Shown here piece by piece: positions 8,332 to 15,420 of a stretch of 32,500 bases of DNA. Position numbers and translations under genes: made by a program. Under the pieces are notes generated by a model. It had not been told where the DNA came from and ran no database searches. It saw only the letters and a list, made by a program, of their open reading frames with translations. Source of the DNA: CAZMXS01 sp964570325 (GTDB lineage Bacteria > Verrucomicrobiota > Kiritimatiellia > CAIQIC01 > CAZMXS01); contig CAZMXS010000052.1 of NCBI GenBank assembly GCA_964570325.1, positions 1 to 32,500 on the forward strand, read 5' to 3'. Every line of letters starts with the position of its first letter. Positions within the stretch are counted from its first letter, which is position 1.

Positions 8332-9602
8332 GATGACGTTTCCTTTTCAGCGGCCGGTGACAACGGGATTTCCACGCCGACCAGCAGGGCATCGTCGTCA
8401 GGTTGGAAGCGGCAGTATTCAAGGGCATCGCACCAGATATGCTCGACCTGCTGTTCCAGATCTTCCCCAAAATGCTTGAGAATCAAGTCATCCAATCCGG
8501 CGGGGTCCAGCCGGGCCATTTTGCGCAGTTGCGGATTGAAGCGGCTGGTGCTGTACAATCCATCCGTGTAAAGGAACAGGCGATCGCCGGGGCCGACGGC
8601 AAAACGCCGGCTGTGATATTCCGGTTGTTCGATCATGCCCAGCGCGGGTCCCACTGCAACCAGCGGAACCGGCTGCGGAGCGCTTAACCGGCTGAGGATT
8701 GCGGGCGGATGGCCCGCCACCGTGGTCTCGACCGCGCCGGCCGCCAGGTCAACGCGCAAATGCAGCGCGGTAATGACCCGCTCGTTGTTCGGGGTATCAA
8801 AAAGCTGGCGGTTGATTAGATGAAAAAGACTGTGGCCGTCACGCCCCGCCCGGCAGTTCTCATTAAAGAAGGCTTTCAGCATGATGGTGTGATAAGAGGC
8901 GCCCGCGTCATGCCCGGCGACATCCGCCACTAACAGATCGCAGCCGGCGGGCGTGTTGCGATAATCCACGAAATCCCCGCCCAATTGAGCCAGCGGGCGA
9001 TTCTTGATGCACATCCGAACCCGCGCCGCTTCAGGGTCTGGACGAACCAGCTCGGCATAGGCGTTTTCCGCGCTCTGGACCTGCCGTTGCAGCGCCTTCA
9101 TCTCCTCGCGGCAGATGACCATGTCGTTTGTCAGGCGCAAGAGGTCGCGGGCATGCTCATCCACCATGCGGCGCCGCTCGGCTTGCGCGTTTTCTGCTTT
9201 ACGGAAAACATCGCTGACATGCGCAATCACGGAATCGGGCGAAAGCGGCTTGTCCAGATAGTCCATGCAACCGCGCCGCAGCAGCTCAATCACCATGGCC
9301 TTATCGCCATAGCCGGTGATTACCAGGGTCGGCAGTTCAAAGCCTTCCGCTTTCAACCGGTCCATCAAGTCCAGACCGGTCAGCCCGCTCATCTGGATAT
9401 CCGTCATCAGCAGGTCAATCGCCGCCCCTCCGCGTTGCCGGTTGTGCAGCAGGTAATCAAGGGCCGCCTGGCCATTGTCCACTTCCACCACCGCGTAACC
9501 CGCATTACGCAATACGATTTTCAGTGAACGCCGGATGGATTCCTCGTCTTCTGCCAACAGAATCCGGCGCACTTTGGGCTCCGCTTTTATTGTATTCGTC
9601 AT
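8328..9602 (-). CDS. Response regulator with PP2C-type (RsbU/SpoIIE) phosphatase output
   Basis: 424 aa. The N-terminal receiver domain (about 12-130) has the acidic pocket LLAEDEE, phospho-acceptor D68 in LLMTDIQMSG, and the conserved T and K in VITGYGD and YLDKPL. A charged, probably coiled-coil linker (about 140-195) connects to a PP2C/SpoIIE phosphatase domain with the metal-binding motifs GGDFVDY, ADVAGHDAGAS, LYTDGL and DDDALLVGV. Such proteins dephosphorylate STAS proteins under control of receiver phosphorylation. ATG 9602 is chosen because AAGGAG lies 7 bp upstream; a start 13 codons further up has no such site. It is the first gene of the chemosensory operon and overlaps the HATPase-STAS gene by 4 bp. 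By inference CheA could phosphorylate D68. Confidence 0.93.
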   Translation of the reverse strand: MTNTIKAEPKVRRILLAEDEESIRRSLKIVLRNAGYAVVEVDNGQAALDYLLHNRQRGGAAIDLLMTDIQMSGLTGLDLMDRLKAEGFELPTLVITGYGDKAMVIELLRRGCMDYLDKPLSPDSVIAHVSDVFRKAENAQAERRRMVDEHARDLLRLTNDMVICREEMKALQRQVQSAENAYAELVRPDPEAARVRMCIKNRPLAQLGGDFVDYRNTPAGCDLLVADVAGHDAGASYHTIMLKAFFNENCRAGRDGHSLFHLINRQLFDTPNNERVITALHLRVDLAAGAVETTVAGHPPAILSRLSAPQPVPLVAVGPALGMIEQPEYHSRRFAVGPGDRLFLYTDGLYSTSRFNPQLRKMARLDPAGLDDLILKHFGEDLEQQVEHIWCDALEYCRFQPDDDALLVGVEIPLSPAAEKETSS

Positions 9603-9609
9603 AATCGCA

Positions 9610-9615
9610 CTCCTT
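9610..9615 (-). promoter_or_regulatory. Ribosome binding site of the REC-PP2C gene
   Basis: AAGGAG on the minus strand, 7 nt before ATG 9602. It decides the start against the in-frame codon 39 bp upstream. Confidence 0.75.
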
Positions 9616-9634
9616 GATGACGTGACGGTGCTAT

Positions 9635-9651
9635 CGCACAAATCATGCCAA
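9635..9651 (-). promoter_or_regulatory. Candidate sigma-54 (-24/-12) promoter of the chemosensory operon
   Basis: The minus strand reads TTGGCATGATTTGTGCG. GG and GC are separated by exactly 10 nt, and the -24 half (TTGGCATG) is close to the YTGGCACG consensus. The -12 half (GTGCG) is weaker than TTGCW. Transcription would start near 9624, just upstream of the AAGGAG site, giving a short leader. No sigma-54 activator gene is seen nearby. Confidence 0.35.
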
Positions 9652-9736
9652 CCGGATTGGAAATCGGTTAGTGATTGGAAGGCAATTGATTACCGAAACG
9701 CCACTGGTCCCGGGACAACCGGCGGGCAGTCTCAAA

Positions 9737-9754
9737 GGGTGACAGTTGTCACCC
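9737..9754. repeat. 18-bp near-perfect palindrome, operator or terminator stem
   Basis: GGGTGACAGTTGTCACCC has 8 complementary bases on each side of a 2-base centre. It lies 16 bp past the stop of the beta-helix gene and about 135 bp upstream of the REC-PP2C start. As RNA from the minus strand it forms a 7-8 bp hairpin followed by only three U, so it is a poor intrinsic terminator. As DNA its TGACA/TGTCA half-sites resemble an operator for a dimeric regulator of the signalling operon. Confidence 0.5.
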
Positions 9755-9769
9755 AACGGGACAGTAAGA

Positions 9770-11728
9770 TCAGTAATCCACGCCGATTCGATAGAAGGCG
9801 CTGGCCGTGGCGGTCCGGTCGGTTACGGCGCTCTCCGCGATTTGTCCGGGCACATTTGTGAAAAGCCGGATGTAATCGGAGGAATTGGTCAGGCTGAATG
9901 CACGATAGACCTGATATGCGCGTCCGGACTGACTTTTCCAGCGGATCACGTATCCGGCTGGCGGTCCGGCGTCGAGGTCTAAACCGTTGATGCCAAGAAA
10001 TGATGTCGCGTTGGTCGGGTCGGTTCCCAGCACCCCGGTCTCAATCCAGTCACTGAAGCGATCGCCATCCACATCTGCCGTCATACCCCAATACGGCGTT
10101 TCAAAGGCGCCGATATCCGTCACGGCGTTTTGAATCCGCGGGTTTGTCCCGAGATCGGTGGTGTCCGCCATCCATTCCCGATTGACACCGGTGTTCACGC
10201 ACGGCGAATTGGTCCGCGGTGTGTAATCGCCGCCGGCCCGGTCGGCCAGCAACGGATCAGCGGCCGTGTTGGCCGGGCCCGCGGGCAGCGGCGCCGCGCA
10301 GCAGTTGGAGTAATTGACGGCGCCGGTATCGTAGTAATTCGATCCGGACGTACCGCCCGATCGGTTGAAATAGATAATCGAATTGATCGCCACCGAACCT
10401 TCGGAACGGACCAGGCCGCCGCCCCAGCTTTGCGCGAAGTTATCGGCCACCGTGGAACTTTCCAAGACGCCGCCGTATAGATAAGCGCCGCCACCGGTCC
10501 CGTTCATGCCATTGGATGCGCTGTTGCGCGCAATCAGACAGTTCTGCATCTGTCCTCCAAACATGAAATACACGCCGCCGCCGTCGCCGGCCGATGCATT
10601 GGCCAGAATGCGGCTGTTGGTGACCATTCCGCCGGCGCTGGAAAACATGATTCCGCCGCCGGAACTGGCCCGGTTGTTTTCAATCCGGCAGCCGCCCATG
10701 CGTCCGCCCAGGTACAGATACGCGCCGCCGCCATACACGGCGCTTTGGTTGTTGCTGATCACGGCATCGCGGCAGAGGCCGCCCCCATTGAAGTAAACGC
10801 CCCCGCCGCAACCGGAGGTATTCGTGACCAGGTTCCCGACAATCCAGCCGCCATTGACCGTCCCATTCTGCTCGATATACACACCTCCGCCGCCCCCGCC
10901 GCTGTCGGTCACCTCATTTTGCTCGATCCGACAGTTGGCCGCCACCCCGTTGATGTAGAAATAGATGCCGCCCGCGCGCGTGCGCGCCTGATTGCGCGCC
11001 ACGCGGCAATTGGTCAGCAACATGCCGTGCCCATAAAGATACGCCCCGCCGCCGTAATTGCTGGCCTGGTTGTGGACGATTTCGCAGGCCGTCACCGGCC
11101 CGCAATACATTTCGGAATACAATCCCCCGCCGCGGTTGCCGGCGATATTGTTGCTGATCGTGCAACCGTCGGCCATGCCGCCATAGTCGGTGTAGAGCCC
11201 CCCGCCGTGATTAGCCGCATAATTCCCGGCGACCAGGCAGTTGCTCAACAGGCCGCCATATTCGAGATAGACGCCGCCGCCGTCATAAACCGCCACATTG
11301 CCGGTGATCGCGCAGTTGCGGATCAATCCGCCGCCATAAAGATATGCCCCACCGCCATGGTTGGCCTGGCCGCCACAGATCGTGAACCCGTCCACGATTG
11401 CGCCGGCGGCGGTCACGTGTAGAATACCGTGTGAACCATCACCCGCCAGCGTCGTCGCCGAGCGGCCGTTAACGCTCGCCAGGGTGATATCGCTGGCAAG
11501 GTTGATTACCGCGCCAGCACGATAAACGCCATCCGTCACGCAAATGGTGTCGCCGCCCGCGCAAGCGGCGAACGCATCGAGGATGTTGGTGGCCGCGGTT
11601 GCCCAGTTCGTGAACGGCGTCATGGGGCTGGCGGCCGCCGCATTGACGTAGTGCGTGACCTGGGCCCGCACCGGCCCAACCAGCGCTCCCCCGACCAACA
11701 ATCGCAAGCAAGTGGACTTGGCGCTCAT
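9770..11728 (-). CDS. Secreted right-handed beta-helix protein with GGGxY repeats
   Basis: 652 aa. A short N-terminal hydrophobic segment (LLVGGALVGPVRAQ) looks like a signal peptide. Residues about 25-120 resemble the start of pectate-lyase-like beta-helix proteins. Residues about 120-450 contain 13 recognisable turns of ~26-30 residues built around N-C-x-I-x-x-N and GGG-x-Y phrases, as in parallel beta-helix exoproteins and polymorphic outer-membrane-like proteins. A calcium-binding-like segment (DVDGDRFSDWIE) follows, then a C-terminal beta-rich module ending AFYRIGVDY, possibly for sorting. No catalytic residues can be assigned, so a polysaccharide-binding, adhesive or lyase role is open. 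ATG 11728 has AAGGAGG 7-8 bp upstream. It lies between the hybrid kinase and the chemosensory operon, all on one strand. Confidence 0.85.
   Translation of the reverse strand: MSAKSTCLRLLVGGALVGPVRAQVTHYVNAAAASPMTPFTNWATAATNILDAFAACAGGDTICVTDGVYRAGAVINLASDITLASVNGRSATTLAGDGSHGILHVTAAGAIVDGFTICGGQANHGGGAYLYGGGLIRNCAITGNVAVYDGGGVYLEYGGLLSNCLVAGNYAANHGGGLYTDYGGMADGCTISNNIAGNRGGGLYSEMYCGPVTACEIVHNQASNYGGGAYLYGHGMLLTNCRVARNQARTRAGGIYFYINGVAANCRIEQNEVTDSGGGGGGVYIEQNGTVNGGWIVGNLVTNTSGCGGGVYFNGGGLCRDAVISNNQSAVYGGGAYLYLGGRMGGCRIENNRASSGGGIMFSSAGGMVTNSRILANASAGDGGGVYFMFGGQMQNCLIARNSASNGMNGTGGGAYLYGGVLESSTVADNFAQSWGGGLVRSEGSVAINSIIYFNRSGGTSGSNYYDTGAVNYSNCCAAPLPAGPANTAADPLLADRAGGDYTPRTNSPCVNTGVNREWMADTTDLGTNPRIQNAVTDIGAFETPYWGMTADVDGDRFSDWIETGVLGTDPTNATSFLGINGLDLDAGPPAGYVIRWKSQSGRAYQVYRAFSLTNSSDYIRLFTNVPGQIAESAVTDRTATASAFYRIGVDY
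10380..11360 (-). repeat. Degenerate in-gene repeats encoding 13 beta-helix turns
   Basis: Thirteen protein-level repeats with the core GGG-x-Y, each about 80-90 bp in DNA. The plus strand shows recurring CCGCCGCC and ATA(G/C)ACGCC phrases. The copies are diverged, so this looks like old duplication rather than recent slippage. Confidence 0.75.
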
Positions 11729-11761
11729 TGGACACCCTCCTTCATAACCGTATCATTCCAC

Positions 11762-11800
11762 CTTCGTTCATGGGCAGGAGGCCGGTTTGCCCCACCGAAG
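11762..11800 (-). other. Nested inverted repeat in the leader of the beta-helix gene
   Basis: The plus strand reads CTTCG, spacer, GGGCA, 11-nt loop, TGCCC, CAC, CGAAG: two nested 5-bp arms, 34-72 nt upstream of the beta-helix start. It could end transcripts from the kinase gene or structure the leader. No U-run follows. Confidence 0.3.
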
Positions 11801-11873
11801 TAACCCGCGCAGGTGAACGCAACGGACATTCGGCGCCTCCTCCACACGGGCGCCAATCCATAAGGCGCGCCGA

Positions 11874-14657
11874 TTATGAACTCGTGCCACCACCCACGAT
11901 CTCTCGCATTTTTTGTGCCAGCGTGGAGAGCTGATAGGGTTTCTGGATAAAGCCGGCCAGCCCCTTGCCGGCGAAGCGCGGCATGATTTCATTGTCGTTG
12001 TAGCCGCTGGACATAATCACGCGGACATCCGGCGCGATCCGCCGCAATTCCCGAAAAGTCTCCTCGCCATCCATGTGCGGCATCGTCAGGTCCAACAGAA
12101 CGCAAATGATCTCGCCGCGTTTTTCCTTGAAAACCTCCAGCGCCGCGCGACCATCCGGGGCAACCAATGCCTGGAACCCCAGCCGTTCGAGAATGCGCTT
12201 GCCCAGCGCGCGAATGGAATCCTCGTCGTCCACCAGCAGCACGGTCCCACTGCCTTTCCAGCCGTCCGCCGGCGCCGCCGCCTCCCGCAATTTCTTCGCC
12301 GGACGGCCAATGGCGGGGAAAAACACCTTGAACGTGGTCCCCTTCCCCGGCTCGCTGTAGACCTTTACGGCGCCCCGATGGCCGCGGACAATCCCCATTA
12401 CGGCCGCCAGACCAAGCCCGCGCCCGGAAACCTTGGTGGTGAAAAACGGGTCAAATATCTTCGCCAGCGTGGCGCGGTCCATGCCGACGCCGCTGTCCGC
12501 CACCTCGAGAAAAACATAGCGGCCCTCGGGCAACTGCCGCTCCGCCAGTGTGCCGACCAGGTAAGCCGCATCGCAATCCAGCGCGCCGGTGGTGATCGCG
12601 ATTACGCCGCTGCGGTCGCCGATCGCCTCGGACGCATTGATCACCAGGTTCATAATCACCTGCCGGAGCTGGGTGGCATCCGCCTCAATCGCCGGCAGAT
12701 GCTCGGCCAGGCTGTGCCGCAGAACAGCCTTCTTGGAAATGGACACTTCAAGCATGTGACCCATTTCAACGACCAGCTCGTTGAGATCAATCGGCTCGAT
12801 AACGAGCTTGCCCTTGCCGGAATAAGCGAGCATCTGGCGGCACAGGTCGGCCGCGCGCCGCGCGACCGCCTCCACTTCCAGCAAATTGTCGCGCACCGGC
12901 GAGACGGGCGACAGTTCACCGAGCGCCAGGTCAATGTTGCCCAGAATGGCCATCAGCAGATTGTTGAAGTCGTGCGCGATACCGCCCGCCAGCACGCCAA
13001 GACTTTCCAGCTTCTGCGCATGCTGAACCTGCGCCTCCAGCTTTCGTCGCTCCTCGTCAGCGCGCCGTTGCTCGGTGATGTCGAGATACACAATGATGCC
13101 GGCCGTGATATCACCAACGACATTGCGCACCGGGGCGGAATTGGCGATAATCCAGCGATCGGTGCCGTCCGCGCGGCGGATGCGCATTTCCTCGTTGTGC
13201 ACCGTCTCTCCGGCGCTGATCGTCCGCATGATGGGTATTTCCTCCATGCGGTAGGCCGAACCGTCCGGCCGAAAAGCCTGCCAACTGGGATGGTATTCCG
13301 ACAAGCGGACGCCCGGACGCACCTCGACCGGCCCTAAGCCGAGGATTTCCGATGTCGCCTGGTTGAAGATGATAACTTCGGTAGTGCGGGCGTCCGCCAC
13401 CACAATCCCGGCCGGCGATTCCGCGATGGCCGTCTTCAAAAGGGCCTGGGCCTGCGCCAACTCCGCGTTGGCGCGGATCAACGCGGTAATGTCGGTATCC
13501 ATGCAAACGAATTCCTTGCGCCCCGCAAGCGACGGGATGGCGAAGATAGTCGAGAGCACGGTGCGCAGACTGCCGTCTTTGGCCGTGAAGCTCCACTCCG
13601 AGGGCCCGGCGGGCTTGTGCGTCCGGTCCACTTCACGGAGAATACGCGCAAACTCGGCCGCGTTCGGCGCGTCGAGGAACAACTTGTCCAATGTCCGGCC
13701 AACCGCCTCCGCGCGGGTAAAACCGAAAATCGCCTCGGCGGCCCGGTTCCATTCGATGACGCGCCCCTCCAAATCATAGGTCTCAATCGCGATATTGGGG
13801 GTGTTGTTGATCAATGCCCACAAACGACCTTCCTTTTCCCGCAGTTGGTCTTCGCCTTGCTTGTGGGCGGTGATGTCGGTGGTGACAGTGGCAAAACGGC
13901 CCTTGGCGGGGGAAAAAGCCGTGATCAGGAAATGCTTGTCGAGCGGCTGGTAATACACCTCAAAGGAGGTCGGCGTTCCGCTTTCCGCCACGCTCGCGTA
14001 AATGTCAAGATACGGCGGCGGCGTGACGCCATACACCTGTGACGCCAGATTGCCGACCGCCTTTTCATACGGAATGCCAGTGATTCGGCTGAATGCCGGA
14101 TTACAATCCGTAATGCGGTAGTCAGCCGGCCGGCCGGCGTCGTCATACACCATCTCGTGCATGGCAACAAGTTCGGTCATCGCGCGGTAAAGATGGCGAT
14201 AACGCTCCTCGCTGGCGCGCAACTCCTGCTCCGCCTGCTTGCGCGCGGTAATATCGGAAATGATGCCGTCAATATAGAGCGGGGCGCCATCCGCGCCCTG
14301 CGTCGGCCGGCCGATCTCGCTGACATGGCGCACTTCGCCGGTGCGCGTCTTCAGCCGGTATTCGACATCGAAAGGGATGTTCTCCTTGACGGCGCGGTTC
14401 ACCGCCCGGGTCACCCGCTCGCGATCCTCCGGATGAATCAGCGCGGCGTGCACGCCGGCAACGAGATCGGCGGGAGTGTAGCCGGTGATGACCTCCAGCA
14501 TATCATTGAAGAATTCCGTCCGATTATTTTCGCGCAGATAGATGCGATAAATGATGGCCGGCAGATTGTGGGTCAGCGTCTGGAGCGGTGAGTCCGTTAC
14601 AGGCGATTGCCCCGCTAATGCGGCTTGCTTGGCGGCGCCTCTGTTTTGCGAACTCAT
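11874..14657 (-). CDS. Soluble hybrid histidine kinase: four PAS domains, HisKA, HATPase, receiver
   Basis: 927 aa with no transmembrane segment, so a cytoplasmic sensor. Four PAS/PAC units are visible at about 25-138, 150-260, 270-390 and 405-525, three of them ending in a DITA or DITE phrase. The kinase core has the H-box GGIAHDFNNLL (phospho-acceptor His), N-box MNLVINASEAIG, G1 VADSGVGMD, F-box FDPFFTTK and G2 GRGLGLAAV. A C-terminal receiver (about 790-910) starts VLLVDDEDSI and carries its Asp in LLDLTMPHMDGEE. Hybrid kinases of this type usually relay through a separate Hpt protein; the Hpt domains of the nearby CheA are candidate partners only by position. No haem- or flavin-binding motif could be assigned, so the signal is unknown. 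ATG 14657 has a weak ribosome binding site. It is divergent from the lipoprotein gene. Confidence 0.93.
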   Translation of the reverse strand: MSSQNRGAAKQAALAGQSPVTDSPLQTLTHNLPAIIYRIYLRENNRTEFFNDMLEVITGYTPADLVAGVHAALIHPEDRERVTRAVNRAVKENIPFDVEYRLKTRTGEVRHVSEIGRPTQGADGAPLYIDGIISDITARKQAEQELRASEERYRHLYRAMTELVAMHEMVYDDAGRPADYRITDCNPAFSRITGIPYEKAVGNLASQVYGVTPPPYLDIYASVAESGTPTSFEVYYQPLDKHFLITAFSPAKGRFATVTTDITAHKQGEDQLREKEGRLWALINNTPNIAIETYDLEGRVIEWNRAAEAIFGFTRAEAVGRTLDKLFLDAPNAAEFARILREVDRTHKPAGPSEWSFTAKDGSLRTVLSTIFAIPSLAGRKEFVCMDTDITALIRANAELAQAQALLKTAIAESPAGIVVADARTTEVIIFNQATSEILGLGPVEVRPGVRLSEYHPSWQAFRPDGSAYRMEEIPIMRTISAGETVHNEEMRIRRADGTDRWIIANSAPVRNVVGDITAGIIVYLDITEQRRADEERRKLEAQVQHAQKLESLGVLAGGIAHDFNNLLMAILGNIDLALGELSPVSPVRDNLLEVEAVARRAADLCRQMLAYSGKGKLVIEPIDLNELVVEMGHMLEVSISKKAVLRHSLAEHLPAIEADATQLRQVIMNLVINASEAIGDRSGVIAITTGALDCDAAYLVGTLAERQLPEGRYVFLEVADSGVGMDRATLAKIFDPFFTTKVSGRGLGLAAVMGIVRGHRGAVKVYSEPGKGTTFKVFFPAIGRPAKKLREAAAPADGWKGSGTVLLVDDEDSIRALGKRILERLGFQALVAPDGRAALEVFKEKRGEIICVLLDLTMPHMDGEETFRELRRIAPDVRVIMSSGYNDNEIMPRFAGKGLAGFIQKPYQLSTLAQKMREIVGGGTSS

Positions 14658-14748
14658 AAATAACCGCTATATGATCAAACTTTAACCGCCAATCATCGAA
14701 ATGGCAAGCGTTTGGAGCAAAACTTGCACAAACCTAACAATCGGTGGT

Positions 14749-14776
14749 TTTACAAACACGCGCCAGATCCTATAAT
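14749..14776 (+). promoter_or_regulatory. Sigma-70-type promoter of the small lipoprotein gene
   Basis: TTTACA (14749-14754), 16-bp spacer, TATAAT (14771-14776). The -10 box ends only 8 bp before ATG 14785, so initiation at the usual distance would give a leaderless or nearly leaderless mRNA, in keeping with the lack of a good Shine-Dalgarno sequence. Confidence 0.55.
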
Positions 14777-14784
14777 GTCAGGAT

Positions 14785-15405
14785 ATGAAAAACCAATATC
14801 TGCTGGCTGCGCTTGCATTGGGCATGATGATGCTGCACGGCGGCTGCGCCTCGACCAAGGTGTATCGAGCTTACGAGGGTCCGGCCCGCGATCCGGACGT
14901 TGTCGCCGGTCTGGTCGCTTCTTACAAGATTGATCTGCTACGCGTGGATGGTGAACGAAAGCATTTCTTCTTCATTGATACGTTGGAATACCGCGTGGAA
15001 TTGCTGCCGGGCGCCCACGAGTTGGAGTTACGCTATTATGATCCCGGCGACATTGATTCTCCGTCGCGCGATCCGCTTTACCGTTCCGACCCCGTGCAAC
15101 TTGCCTTCGAGGCCCAAGCCGGACACACTTATCGCGTCAATTATGAATTGCCGCGGGAGGCCGGCGGCATGGCCCGTAAGTTTCAGGTTTGGATTGATGA
15201 TGTGACCGGCCCCAAACCGGTCAGCGTGTCCTCAATCCCGCAGGCCCATCCGGCTCCAACAGAACCCGCCGCACCGGATGCTGTCGCGCCGCAGAACCTG
15301 CCTCCGGCCTCTACGCTGGAACAGTTGAAGAAAGCCTGGCCGCAGGCAAGCGACGCGGAACGGCAGGAGTTTATGAAGTATATCCGGGATTTGGACGAAA
15401 ACTAG
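14785..15405 (+). CDS. Putative lipoprotein of unknown function
   Basis: 206 aa. The N-terminus has a hydrophobic signal (YLLAALALGMMMLHGG) followed by C22 in HGGC, a near-match to the lipobox, so it is probably processed by signal peptidase II and anchored in the envelope. The middle (about 50-145) is a beta-rich domain with a phrase pattern found in small envelope lipoproteins: a Tyr-rich first part, VELLPGAHELELRYYD, and later AGHTYRVNYELP. A Pro/Ala linker (about 155-180) and a short charged helix (EQLKKAWPQASDAERQEFM) end the protein. No enzymatic motif is seen and the family is not recognised with certainty. It ends 15 bp from the convergent MFS gene and has its own promoter. Confidence 0.8.
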   Translation: MKNQYLLAALALGMMMLHGGCASTKVYRAYEGPARDPDVVAGLVASYKIDLLRVDGERKHFFFIDTLEYRVELLPGAHELELRYYDPGDIDSPSRDPLYRSDPVQLAFEAQAGHTYRVNYELPREAGGMARKFQVWIDDVTGPKPVSVSSIPQAHPAPTEPAAPDAVAPQNLPPASTLEQLKKAWPQASDAERQEFMKYIRDLDEN

Positions 15406-15420
15406 CGCGCCTGTTCGGCG

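Noticed and set aside
11780..11793. Cyclic-di-GMP riboswitch-like core GGGGCAAACC on the minus strand.
   Set aside because: The second conserved half (GCAAAGCC with tetraloop and receptor) is missing, so the fold is not supported.
11913..13337. Plus-strand open frame of 474 codons inside the hybrid kinase.
   Set aside because: No domain, biased composition, antisense to conserved kinase motifs.
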